This document shows positions 28,583 to 43,474 of a stretch of DNA of 64,000 bases, in pieces. The position numbers and the translations under genes are program-made. How positions within the stretch are numbered: position 1 is the stretch's first letter; the number at the start of each line of letters is the position of its first letter. Source of the stretch: Eriocheir sinensis (lineage: Eukaryota; Arthropoda; Malacostraca; Decapoda; Varunidae); NCBI RefSeq assembly GCF_024679095.1, contig NW_026111616.1:328501-392500 (forward strand), given 5' to 3'. Below the pieces are notes generated by a model. The model worked only from the letters and a program-made list of their open reading frames with translations, made no database searches and had not been told where the DNA came from.

Positions 28583-31500
28583 GATAGGGAGGAAGGAGGG
28601 AAGGAAGGAGGGAAGATAGGGAGGAAGGAGGGAAGAAAGGAAGGAAGATAGGGAGGAGGGAAGGAAGAAGGGAAGATAGGGAGGAGGGAGGGAAGAAGGG
28701 AAGATAGGGAGGAGGGAGGGAAGGAAGGAGGGAAGATAGGGAGGAGGGAGGGAAGGAAGGAGGGAAGATAGGGAGGAGGGAGGAAGAAGGGAAGATAGGG
28801 AGGAGGGAGGAAGGAAGGAGGGAAGATAGGGAGGAGGAGGGAAAAAGGAGGGAAGATAGGGAGGATGGAGGGTAGGAAGGAGGGAAGATAGGGAGGAGGA
28901 GGGAAGGAAGGAGGAAGATAGGGAGGAGGGAGAAGGAAGGAAGGAAGATAGGGAGGAGGGAAGGAAGGAGGAAGATAGGGAGGAGGGAGGAAGGAGGGAA
29001 GATAGGAGGAGGAGGGAAGTAAGGAGGGAAGATAGGGAGGAGGAGGGAAAAAGGAGGGAAGATAGGGAGGAGGGAGGGAGGGAAGCAGAGAAGATAGGGA
29101 GGAGGGAGGGAAAAAAGGAGGGAAGATAGGGAGGAGGGAGGGAAGGAAGGAGGGAAGATAGGGAGGAGGGAGGGAAGAAGGGAGGTAAGATAGGCAGGAG
29201 GGAGGAAGGAGGAAGATAGGGAGGAGGGAGGAAGGAAGGAGGAAGATGGGGAGGAGGAGGAAGGAAGGAGGGAAGATAGGGAAGGAGGGAAGGAAGGAGG
29301 AAGATAGGGATGAGGGAAGGTAAGGAAGGAGGAAGATAGGGAGAAGGGAGGAAGGAAGGAGGGAAGATAGGGAGGAGGGAGGGAAGGAAGGAGACAAGAT
29401 AGGGAGGAGGGAGGAGGAAGGAGGGAAGATAGGGAGGAGGGAAGGAAGGAGAGGAAGATAGGGAGGAGGGAGGGAAGAAGGGAAGATAGGAGGTGGGTGG
29501 GAAGGAAGGAGGGAAGATAGGGAGGAGGGAGGGAAAAAAGGAGGGAAGATAGGGAGGAGGGAGGGAAGGAAGGAGGGAAGATAGGGAGAAGGGAGGTAAG
29601 GAAGGAGGAATATAGGGAGGAGGAGGGAAGGAAGGAGGGAAGATAGGGAGGAAGGAGGGAAGGAAGGAGGAAAGATAGGGAGGAAGGAGGGAAGGAAGGA
29701 GGGAAGATAGGGAGGAGGGAGGGAAGGAAGGAGGGAAGATAGGGAGGAGGGAGGGACGGAAGGAGGGAAGGAAGGAGGGAAGATAGGGAGGAGGGAGGGA
29801 AGGAAGGAGAGGATCGGGAGGAGGGAGGCAAGGAAGGAGGGAAGATAGGGAGGAGGGAGGGAAGGAAGGAGGGAAGATAGGGAGGAGGGAGGGAGGCAAG
29901 GAGGGAAGATAGGGAGGAGCGAGGGAAGAAGGGAAGATAGGGAGGAGGGAGGGAAGGAAGTAAGATAGGGAGGAGGGAGGGACGAACGGACGGAAGATAG
30001 GGAGGAGGGAGGAAAGAAAGGAGGGAAGATAGGGAGGAGGGAGGGAAGGAAGGAAGGAAGGTAGGAAGGAGGGAAGGAAGGAAGGAGGAAGATAGGGATA
30101 AGGAAGGAAGGAGGGAAGATAGGGAGGAGGGAAGGAAGGAGGAAGATAGGGAGGAGGGAGGAAGGTGGGAAGTTAGGTAGGTGGGAGGTAAGGATGGAGG
30201 AAAGATAGGGAGGAGGGAGGGAAAAAAGGAGGGAAGATAGGGAGGAGGGAGGGAAGGAAGGAGGGAAGATAGAGAGGAGGGAGGGAAGGAAAGAGTGAAG
30301 ATAGGGAGGGGGGAAGGAAGGAGGGAAGATAGGGAGGAGGGAAGGAAGAAGGGAAGATAGGAAGGACGGACGGAAGGAGGGAAGATAAGGAGGAGGGAGG
30401 GAAGGAAAGAGTGAAGATAGGGAGGGGTGAAGGAAGGAGGTAATATAGGTAGGACGCAAGGAAGAAGGGAAGATAAGGAGGAGGGAGGAAGGAGGGAAGA
30501 TAAGGAGGAGGGAGGAAGGAAGGAGGGAAGATAGGGAGGAGGGAGGGAAGGAAGGAGGAAGATAGGGAGGAAGGAGGGAAGGAAGGAGGGAAGATAGGGA
30601 GGAGGAGGGAAGGAAGGAGGAAGATAGGGAGGAGGAGGAAGGAAGGAGGAGGGAAGGGAGGAGGGAAGGAAGGAGGGAAGATAGGAAGGATGGAGGGAAG
30701 GAGGGAAGATAGGGAGGAGGGACGGAAGTAAGGAGGGAAGATAGGGAGGACGGAGGGACGGAGGGACGATATTGAGGAGGGAGGGAAGGAAGGAGGAAGA
30801 TAGGGAGGAGGGAGGGAAGGAAGGAGGGAAGATAGGGAGGAGGGAGGGAAGGAAGGAGGAAGATAGGGAGGAGGAGGAAGGAAGGAGGAAGATAGGGAGG
30901 AGGAGGGATGGAAGGGGGGAAGATAGGGAGGAGGGAGGGAAGGAGGGAAGATAGGGAGGAGGGAGGGAAGGAAGGAGGGAAGATAGGGAGGAGGGAGGGA
31001 AGGAGGGAAGATAGGGAGGAGGGAGGGAAGGAAGGAGGGAAGAGAGGGAGGAGGGAGGGAAGATAGGGAGGAGGGAAGGAAGGAGGGAAGATAGGGGAGA
31101 GGGAGGAAGGAAGGAGGGAAGACAGGGAGGAGGGAGGGGAAGGAGGGAAGATTGGGAGGAAGGAGGGAAGGAAGGAGGAAAGATAGGGAGGAAGGAGAGG
31201 AAGGAAGGAGGGAAGATAGTGAGGAGGGACGGAAGGTAGGAGGGAAGATAGGGAGGAGGGAGGGAAGGAAGGAGGGAAGATACGGAGGAGGAGGGAAGGA
31301 AGGAGGAAGATAGGGAGGAGGGAGGAAGGAGGGAGGGAAGATAGGGAGGAGGGAGGGAAGGAAGGAAGGAAGATAGGGAGGAGGGAAGGAAGGAGGGAAG
31401 ATAGGAGGGAGGGAAGGAAGGAGGAAGATAGGGAGGAGGAGGGAAGGAAGGAGGGAAGATAGGGAGGAGGGAGGAAGGAAGGAGGGAAGATAGGGAGGAG

Positions 31501-34018
31501 GGAGGAGGAAGGAGGGAAGATAGGGAAGGAGGGGAAGGAGGGAAGATAGGGAGGAGGGAGGGAAGGAAGGAGGAAGATAGGGAGGAGGAGGGAAGGAAGG
31601 AGGGAAGATAGGGAGGAGGAGGAAGGAAGGAGGGAAGATAGGGAGGGAGGGAAGGAAGGAGGGAAGATAGGGAGGAGGGAAGGAAGGAAGGAAGATAGGG
31701 AGGAGGGAAGGAAGGAGGGAAGATAGGGAGGAGGAAGGAAGGAGGAAGATAGGGAGGAGGGAGGGAAGGAAGGAGGGAAGATAGGGAGGAGGAGGAAGGA
31801 AGGAGGGAAGATAGGGAGGAGGGGAGGAAGGAAGGAGGAAGATAGGGAGGAGGAGGGAAGGAAGGAGGGAAGATAGGGAGGAGGGAGGGAGGAAGGGGGG
31901 AAGATAGGGAGGAGGGAGGGAAGGAGGGAAGATAGGGAGGAGGAGGGAAGGAAGGAGGGAAGATAGGGAGGAAGGAGGGAAGGAAGGAGGGAATATAGGG
32001 AGGAGGGAAGGAAGGAGGGAAGATAGGGAGGAGGGAAGGAAGGAGGGAAGATAGGGAGGAGGGAGGGAAGGAGGGAAGATAGGAAGGAGGGAAGGAAGGA
32101 GGGAAGATAGGGAGGAGGAGGAAGGAAGGAGGAAGATAGGGAGGAGGAGGAAGGAAGGAGGGAAGATAGGAGGAGGAGGGAAGGAGGGAAGATAGGGAGG
32201 AGGGAGGAAGGAAGGAGGGAAGATAGGGAGGAGGGAGGAAGGAAGGAGGATAGGGAGGAGGGAGGGAAGGAAGGAGGGAAGATAGGAGGAGGGAGGGAAG
32301 GAAGGAGGGAAGATAGGGAGGAGGGAAGGAAGGAGGGAAGATAGGGGAGGAGGAGGAAGGAGGGAAGATAGGGAGGAGGGAAGGAAGGAGGGAAGATAGG
32401 GAGGAGGGAGGGAAGGAAGGAGGGAAGATAGGGAGGAGGGAAGGAAGGAGGGAAGATAGGGAGGAGGGAAGGAAGGAAGGAGGGAAGAGAGGTAGCACGG
32501 AAGGAAGGAGGGAAGATAGGGAGGCTGGAGGGAAGGAAGGAGGGAAGATAGGGAGGAGGAGGGAAGGAAGGAGGGAAGATAAGGAGGAGGAAGGAAGGAG
32601 GGAAGATAGGGAGGAGGGAGGAAGGAAGAGGAAGATAGGAGGATGGAGGGAAGGAAGGAGGGAATATAGGGAGGATGGAGGGAAGGAAGGAGGGAAGATA
32701 GGGAGGAGGATCGAAGGAAGGAGGAAGATAGGGAGAGGAGGGAAGGAAGGAGGGAAGATAGGAAGGAGGAGGAGGGAAGATAGGGAGGAGGGAGGAAGGA
32801 AGGAGGAAGATAGGAGGAGGAGGAAGGAAGGAGGGAAGATAGGGGAGGATCCTCTGGGAAGGAAGGCGGGAAGATAGGGAGGAGGGAGGAAGGAAGGGAA
32901 GATAGGGAGGAGGGAGGAAGGAAGGAGGAAGATAGGGAGGAGGGAAGGAAGGAGGGAAGATAGGGAGGAGGGAAGGAAGGAGGGAAGATAGGGAGGAGGG
33001 AGGGAAGGAAGGAGGGAAGAGAGGGAGGAGGGAATGAAGGAGGGAAGATAGGGAGGATGGAGGGAAGGAAGGATGGAAGATAGGGTGGAGGAGGGAGGGA
33101 AGGAGGAAGATAGGGAGGAGGGAGGAAGGAAGGAGGGAAGATAGGGAGGAGGGAGGAAGGAAGGAGGGAAGATAGGGAGGAGGAGGGAAGGAAGGAGGGA
33201 AGATAGGGAGGAGGAGGGAAGGAAGGAGGGAAGATAGGGAGGAGGGAGGAAGGAAGGAGGGAAGATAGGGAGGAAGGAGGAAGGAAGGAGGGAAGATAGG
33301 GAGGAGGGAGGAAGGAAGGAGGGAAGACAGGGAGGTGGGAGAGAAGGAGGGAAGATAGGGAGGAGGGAGGGAAGGAAGGAGGGAAGATAGGGAGGAGGGA
33401 AGGAAGGACGGAAGTTAGGTAGGACGGCAGGACGGAAGGAGGGAAGATAGGGAGAGGGGAGGGAAGGAAGGAGGAAGATAGGGAGGAGGGAGGAAGGAAG
33501 GAGGAAGATAGGGAGGAGGAGTGAAGGAAGGAGGGAAGATAGGGAGGAGGGAAGGAAGGAGGGAAGATAGGAGAGGGAGGGGAAGGAAGGAGGAAGATAG
33601 GGAGGGGAGGAGGGAAGGAGGGAAGAGAGAGAGGAGGAAGGAAGGAGGGAAGAGAGAGAGGAGGAGGAGGAGGAGGAGGAAGATAGGGAGGATGGAGGGA
33701 AGGAAGGAGGGAAGATAGGGAGGAGGGAGGGAAGGAAGGAGGAAGATAGGAGGAGGGAGGAAGGAAGGAGGGAAGATAGGGAGGGAGGAGGGAAGGAAGG
33801 GGGGACGATAGGGAGGTGGGAGGGAAGGAAGGAGGGAAGATAGGGAGGAGGGAAGGAAGGAAGGAGGAAGATAGGGAGGAGGAGGGAGGGAAGGAAGGAG
33901 GGAGGGAAGGAATAAGAGGGAAGAGAGGAGGAGGGAGGAAGGAAGGAGGAAGATAGGGAGGAGGGAGGGAGGAAGGAGGAAGATAGGGAGGAGGGAGGAA
34001 GGAAAGAGGAAGATAGGA
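28583..34018 (+). repeat. 5.4-kb polypurine minisatellite (GGAAGGAGGGAAGATAGGGA)n
   Basis: Imperfect units of about 22-30 bp, GGAGGGAGGGAAGGAAGGAGG then GAAGATAG, fill the region. The + strand is almost wholly A/G apart from the T of GATAG. Minus-strand frames of up to 1311 codons (Leu/Pro/Ser) are a consequence of the pyrimidine strand lacking stop triplets and are not genes. Confidence 0.98.
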
Positions 34019-34480
34019 AAAAAAAAAAGGAAGAACATCTCTTTTACCCTCCTTTCAACTTTCACTTATTCCTTTATCGTACATCCACTTAAACATCAAC
34101 CATTCCTTTCCCTTCATGTAGTCTCATTTATCCCTCAAACGACAGCATCCCAACCTTTGACAAACTAGTAAGTGACGGGACCACCGCTCTTAGCCTGCTC
34201 TCAGCGTCAAACTCACCTCCATCAACCCTTAACTAACATTTCCTTAACGCGTCGCCAGCCCACAATTCACTTGTCTTTATGGCGCCTAATTATCCACCTG
34301 TGTCGTTGCCGCTTTACGAAACTATGAAGGTTCGCGGCGCTGTGGTTATCGCCGCTCCACACCTACCATTTCAACAGACGGACGCCACTAATGTCCTACT
34401 TGGCCCCAACCACACACTCCCGCCCATGATATATCGCGCCTGCATAGTTATTGTGGCAGTCTGACTGGACCTCCATGTGT
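34019..34480. other. Unique sequence, no supported gene
   Basis: A 61-codon + frame at 34279-34464 (MAPNYPPVSLPLYET...) is the only non-repetitive frame. No domain or splice signals are convincing. Confidence 0.4.
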
Positions 34481-34489
34481 GTGTGTGTG

Positions 34490-34546
34490 TGTGTCACGGG
34501 GTCTTAGTGGCAGTGAACAGCTCTCTCTCTCTCTCTCGCTCTCTCT

Positions 34547-34596
<50 letters not shown>

Positions 34597-34736
34597 GCTA
34601 CAGAAGTAAAAAGGGAATGAAGAAAAGAAGGAAGAAAGGAAAAAGGGAAGGAAAAAGAAATGAAAGGGAGAGAAAAAAAGGAAGGTAAGATGAGAGGAAC
34701 GAACGACGAAGACAAGTAAGCAGAAAGGGAAGGAAC

Positions 34737-34791
<55 letters not shown>

Positions 34792-35506
34792 ATCGTCCGC
34801 CAATTTACACGCCCCTAACACTGAGAGATAAAAAGAGAAATCAAAGAGTCATCTACGCGAAGAACCATGGCCACTAAAATTAAGAAAGTGCCCCCTAAAC
34901 CACCGAGGCCAAGAAAAGGAAAACGGAGACAATGGAGACATAAATAAGACGAGAGAATACCCACGTTTGGAAGATTTTGGGCGTCGAGCGAGAAGGAAGG
35001 GAGAGGGAGAGGGAGGGGAAGAGGAGAGGGGAAGAGAGAGAGGAGAGGGAGAGGCGAGGGAAAGGGGAAGGGAAGAAGAGATGAGAAGGTAACGGAAAGG
35101 GGAAGGGAGGGTGAGGGGAAGGGAGAAGGGAAGGGAGAGGAAAGGGAGGAGGAAGGGAGATAAGAAGGTGAAGGGAATAGAGATGGTAGAGGGGAAGGGA
35201 GAGAGGAGAAAGAGAAGATGGAAGAAGGAAAGAGGATGGGAAGGGATGCAGAGGGTAAAGGAGAGAGGGAAGGATGATGGGAAGTGAGAGGGGAAGGGAG
35301 AGAGGAGAGAGTAAAGATGGGAGATGGGAGGAAAGAAGTAATGGGTGTGGTCTCAGCTGCACCATTCCCCTCCTCCTCCTCCTCTTCCTCTTCCACTCTC
35401 CTCCTCCTCCTCCTCCTCCTCCTCCTCCTCCTCCTCAGCAGACCACGGAACTCAAACCCGTCAAATAATTTTTCTTTTTTCTGTACATTTTGGCGTAAGA
35501 AGTTGC

Positions 35507-35551
<45 letters not shown>

Positions 35552-35909
35552 TACCTGTGAGCAGCTTCATTAGCATACTCGTCACCTGGCACGATTGGGG
35601 GGACAAATTACCCCACCTGTGATATGGGTCACCTGAGGAGGAGGAGGAGGAGGAGGAGGAGGAGGAGGAGGTAGCGGTAAAGTAGAAGTAAAAGAAAATT
35701 AAAGAGGAAGAAAAGAACAATAAGAGGAAGAAATAAGTAAAAAGAACACCAAGAACAGAGAAAGAACTATATGACAGTGAAGTAAATGATAAATTAAAAG
35801 AAAAATGAATAGAAAGGATGAAGAAGGAGGAAGAGGGAGAGATTGAAGAGGATAAAAAAAAAAAAACGAGAGCGGAAATCAACAATACTATTATAAAACC
35901 ACCACCACC

Positions 35910-35950
<41 letters not shown>

Positions 35951-36030
35951 CGCCACCACTACCACTACTACTACTAATGCTACTACTACTACTATTACAA
36001 CGCACCAGTAAGACTTGAAAAAAATGGAAG

Positions 36031-36087
<57 letters not shown>

Positions 36088-36452
36088 CACAAACACGCAC
36101 ACGCAAGTTAATGAAGATGAATAAGAGACATAAGTACAAGGTGGGAGTAAAAATGAGTGAGTAAAATGCTTCAAAATGTGGAAAAGAATAAGACCTGTCG
36201 AGAAGTGAAGATTGATTAACAGGAAGAGCCACAGGTGGGAGGAAAGGTGAGAGAGCAATTAGTCATGAGGAAAGGTGGCTGGAAAAAGTGAAAGTGACAG
36301 ATTGTAATATATATATCGTCAGGGTAGCAGAGTAGCAGAAAAATGATACATGGACATAGTAAGTATAGGAGGAACGCAGGAATTTTAGCGACTTCAGCGG
36401 AAAAGGCGAAGATAAACGGAAGGGATTAAAAGTGAAAAATAGTGAGATGGAG

Positions 36453-36510
<58 letters not shown>
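34490..36510. repeat. Microsatellite-dense block
   Basis: (CT)n/(CA)n 34520-34592; (CA)n 34739-34789; G/A-rich 34990-35340; (CCT)n 35377-35436; (AG)n 35511-35549; (AGG)n 35637-35670; (CAC)/(TAC)n 35900-36000; (CA)n 36035-36085; GATA/(AG)n 36447-36507. No gene seen. Confidence 0.9.
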
Positions 36511-39059
<2,549 letters not shown>

Positions 39060-39060
<1 letters not shown>

Positions 39061-39831
39061 GCGTAATACTAGCATTTTCCAGTATTTCTTAAGCTTCCCC
39101 CTTCCCCCTCCCCCCTCCCTCCCATGATTTATGGTCCCCTAAAAGTCTCCATCACTCTCCCACTTTATTCCCTCGCAGCGGCCTCGACTATTGTTATCAT
39201 TTGGTGTTAATCCGCGTTGGTGCTTTTGTGTTTTTTTTTCCGATCGGTCTTCTTTTCCTTTCTCCTCCCCGCGTACTCTGCAAGCTCGATTAAGCGTCGT
39301 TGGGGACCCCGGAAACGACTGCAAATTGGCGGGTGTGTTGCATCCCATCCTACCTTACCTGGCCTGTCGAGTTTGTTACCTGAGAGAGAGAGAGCGGGAG
39401 AGAGAGTGAGAGTGCTACCTGAGAGAGCAAAAGCGAGAGGGAGGGAGTGGATTAGAGACAGACAGAAAGGTGAGCGGGTGTTACCTAAGAGAGCAAAATG
39501 GAGGGAAAGGGAGCGAAAGGGTGAGAGAGAGACAAAGTTAATTCATAAGACAAGATACATGGAAAGAAACTTAACATAACAAACGAAAAAAAAAATTATA
39601 ATCGAGAAAAATAGAAAAAAAAATACATGAAAATGAGAGACGGACGCAGACAGACAGACCGACAGATAGACAGACAACAGTAAGGTCACTGATTAGACAA
39701 GGTAGACGGACATAAACTAAACGTAGCGAGAAACAAAAATAAGGTCAAGAAAAGTAGAAAAGATACGTGAGACATTAAGATAATTATAAATTAAGAAAAA
39801 GAGAAGTAGATGGAATGAAAAAGTAGATAAC

Positions 39832-39919
<88 letters not shown>

Positions 39920-39957
39920 TGTAGGAAGTTGTAACGAAGATAAACGAGAATGAAAAC
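39060..39957. other. No gene seen; includes (AG)n 39834-39917
   Basis: Mixed unique sequence and AG tracts. Confidence 0.6.
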
Positions 39958-40262
39958 GTTGGAGGAGGAGGAGGAAGAGGAGGAGGAGAAGGAGAAGGAC
40001 AAAGGAGTACAAAGGAAAAGCAAACAGCAACAGACCTCTTGGTCCTAACTAGGCTGTTTGTTGTTGCTACCATCTACTGCTCTAATCTACGAGTCAGAGA
40101 CACAGGACAGCAAAGGCGAAGGCTCCTCCCCTCCCACCAGTCCCTCCACCCGAAGCTGGCACGAAAAGGAAGAATACCATGTAGTACAGAAAAGCTACAA
40201 TGTGATTTTATATGGGAAGAAGGAAAATCATACACGACAACTAAGTTAACACTACTTTCTGT
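39958..40262 (-). mobile_element. LINE-B 3' UTR fragment (minus strand)
   Basis: Parallels the 3' UTR of the adjacent LINE-B copy (shared GGAGCCTTCGCCTTTGCTGTCC and AACAGCCT, GGTCTG) and also ends in a (CCT)n tract on the minus strand. It is a diverged subfamily member lying head-to-tail with the next element. Confidence 0.65.
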
Positions 40263-41445
40263 TAGACAAGAGCAGGAGGAGGAGGAGGAGGAGGAGGAGG
40301 AGGAGGAGGAGGAGGAGGAACACAAAGGAACACAAAGGAAGAACAAACAACAGCAGACCTGCTGGTCCTTATGAGGCTGTTTGTGACAAGCTACACTAAC
40401 TATCTAATCAAAGGTGGAAGATGAAGGACAGCAAAGGCGAAGGCTCCTCCCCACCCCCCCATCCCTCCAGCCAAAGCTGGCAGGAAAGGAAAAAGAACCA
40501 TGCAGCATGGAAAAACTGCATGGAATTTATGTAGGAAAGAGGAAAGAACTACCATTACTGCTACCATTAACCGGGCGATAAAAGCGGACAAGGACACCAG
40601 TATTCGAAAGAACTTAATGTTATTACGACAATGAGTAATATCTTAGTTGCTGGTTGGATTCAAAATACTTGTCTAATCTATTCTTGAAGGCCGTAACTGT
40701 TGTACTATCAACGACATCACAGGGTAGAGAGTTCCAAACATTAACAACTCGATTGAAGAAGAAGTGTTTAGCTTCGTGCGACGAGAATCTTTTACCACTT
40801 ATCTTCAAATTGTGATTTCTTCTTGTTCTATTTGACCGATCAGTTATAAAGTAATCTTCCGCATTAATATCACTGAATCCTTTAAACATTTTAAACACTT
40901 CTATTAGATCGCCTCGCATTCTTCGTTTTGGCAGGCTGAATAAATTTACTTCTTTAAGCCTTTGTTCATATGACAAATTTCTCAAACTAGGAATCATCTT
41001 TGTTACTCTTCGTTGGACCCGTTCCAACTTTTCTATGTCTTTTCTGTAATAGGGAGACCAAAACTGTACACAGTGCTCTAGACGGGGTCGAACCAACGAA
41101 TTATACAGTTTTAATATTACTTTTTCCGATTTATTATTAAAGACTCGTCCGATGAAGCCAACCAATTTGTTTGCAGTTTTAACTACCTCTGAACAATGCT
41201 GACCGGGCTTTAAATCGCTTGATATAGTGATTCCAAGATCCTTTTCTTTACTTACTGCAGAAAGTTGTTGGCCATTCATTACGTACCGAACGCGATTGTT
41301 ATTTTTTCCGATGTGCAACACTTTACATTTGTCAACGTTAAATTTCATTTGCCATTGATTGGCCCAACGTGCAAGTCGATCTATATCTGATTGTAAAGCT
41401 TCTTCGTCGAGTGTCGCAGTTACTTTACTAGCAATTTTTGTGTCA
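40263..41445 (-). mobile_element. LINE-B, 5'-truncated CR1-like retrotransposon
   Basis: On the minus strand the coding part begins at DDTKIASKV (within the YADD box) at about 41445. The ORF (41348-40623 from the first Met) reads FNVDKCKVLHIGK, KEKDLGITIS, LYNSLVRPRLEHC, RRMRGDLIEVFKM and NSLPCDVVD and ends RYYSLS with a stop, i.e. the reverse-transcriptase thumb and C-terminus. A 3' UTR and an (AGG/CCT)n tail at 40270-40320 follow. Dead on arrival. Confidence 0.88.
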
Positions 41446-41535
41446 TCATTGGAGGAAGTGGATGGAGGAGATGGGGGGGGTTGATTTCGGTTAACATGAA
41501 GATGACTCGATAAAATTGCCTTGCGCTTTTAGTAG

Positions 41536-41620
41536 ATATGGATATGAGCACCGAGGCCACGCGCAGCTATAGCGCCTGCTCTGAACTTTACCTTTACTTG
41601 TTAATAAATTATTTTACTTT
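41536..41620 (+). mobile_element. SINE-B 3' end fragment
   Basis: GAGCACCGAGGCCACGCGCA then GCTATAGCGCCTG...TTTACC matches the end of the SINE at 53986-54306. Confidence 0.55.
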
Positions 41621-41774
41621 TCCATACGTTTCTCTCCTCCGTGTGCTGGGAGATATTCACAGAACGGTTTTTCTATATATTTTTTTGCCTTTAAACTGTC
41701 TCCTTCGCCTTAGAAAAAAAAAATACGAACAACACCATTTGCCTTACATACCAAATTTGACCACGTTATAAGGT

Positions 41775-42045
41775 AAGGTTGGGAGCACACGCTCTGGCTG
41801 CGCGTGGCGGCGGTGCTCAGCTCCGTCCCGTTGGCCCTTTGAGCCTGTGGACACGGCCAGTGTGCCTTCCGGGTTACCACTGTTTACCTTCCCCGAGGCT
41901 CCACAGGCACCCATCTATCAGCAGCCCGAAAGGAAGAATGGAACAGCTGGGTGACCTGCACGCCGACTACCCAGGCCGGGATTCGAACCCAGGCCCGCGG
42001 ATTTGTAGTCGGGGAAGCTAACTACAGCGCCTCGGGGGCTGTCAA
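41775..42045 (-). mobile_element. SINE-B, minus strand, with tRNA-like head
   Basis: Reverse complement begins GACAGCCCCCGAGGCGC, has a B-box GGGTTCGAATCCCGG, then GTAGTCGGCGTGCAGGT as in 53986-54306, and ends with the GAGCACCGCCGCCACGCGCA block. Confidence 0.8.
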
Positions 42046-42998
42046 GTGGTGGACAAATAGTGAGAAATAAATAGTGTAATGAAGTTATAATATGATGAAA
42101 TAAATAGTTGAAAACGAAAAATATTGAAAAAACAGGCTGAGATTATTTTCATATTAACAACGAATGACAGATTGCAACGAAAGATGAAATAAAGGTAAAG
42201 TAAAAGAAAAAAAAGAATAAACTAAACGTAATGAAAATAGAAAACAAACAATACTACTCACAAATTCCTACATAAGCATAAACGAATAAGGAAAGTGTGG
42301 TGGTGATGGTGGTGGTTATAGATGCTGATAAAATAAAAATATAAAAATAAAATGCGGAACAAGACCAGCCACAACTTCACACACAGACATTCGCGGTGTT
42401 GCATATTCTCCTCCTCGACACAATAAAACAAACAAACAGAGAAACACACAGAGGTAAGGAAGTCCGGGCCGGTGCAAGTATCCATCGTTGACTTGCTCTC
42501 TATCTCCTCGCATATCTTGATCCGCAGATGGAACAGAGATAGCGGCGGGAGATATTACATTATTACCGCCCGTCCCTCATGCAAATGTTGCCAACACGAC
42601 GAGAAACGATCAGTCGGGCGGGGGAGGGGGTGGAAGGCAGAGACAAATATATAAATAAATAGATAGATAAATAGATAAATAAATAAATAAATAAACAGAT
42701 AAATGAATAAATAAATAATGACAAAGGGAATATAATCGTCAGTAAGAAAAACCGGAGGAAAAATTAGAAATGTTAAATGGACAAATAATAAGACAAATAA
42801 ATAAAAAAAGGAAATAAATAAATCAAGAAAGACAGAATGAAAGAAAGAGAAAGAAGGAAAGAAATAAAAAGAAAGAAAGAGAGGAAAAAGGACAGACAGA
42901 CAGAAAGATATACAAACAGACAGACAAGCAGACAGAGAGAAAGGAAAAGAAAAAAAGAAATAGGAAAAAAATAATTAGAGGCGAAATTATTCTTGCGT

Positions 42999-43052
<54 letters not shown>

Positions 43053-43122
43053 CTTCCCACGTGGAGGACATTCTACCTGATTACGTAATACTCTTAACCT
43101 CACCTTTGTTATCACCTGTCCT

Positions 43123-43171
<49 letters not shown>

Positions 43172-43246
43172 GTAAACACAAACACACACCGGAAGTTAAT
43201 AAATCATGAATCGATGTATTATGAGACAAGATAGACGGCAAAACGT

Positions 43247-43295
<49 letters not shown>

Positions 43296-43378
43296 TTATT
43301 TATTTCTAATTTCTTTTTCTTTTCCTTCTTTTTTTTCTTTTCATATTTTTCTTGATCTTTTTCTCTTCTTTTTTTCTT

Positions 43379-43419
<41 letters not shown>

Positions 43420-43443
43420 CACACCCACCCACACCCACCCACC

Positions 43444-43474
<31 letters not shown>

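Noticed and set aside
28487..32498. Minus-strand frames of 470, 646 and 1311 codons rich in Leu, Pro and Ser
   Set aside because: They lie entirely in the polypurine minisatellite; the pyrimidine strand cannot form stop codons often, and all three frames are open.
34815..36092. 425-codon minus frame with Ser/Pro/Cys runs
   Set aside because: Made of microsatellites and G/A-rich sequence read on the other strand; no domain.
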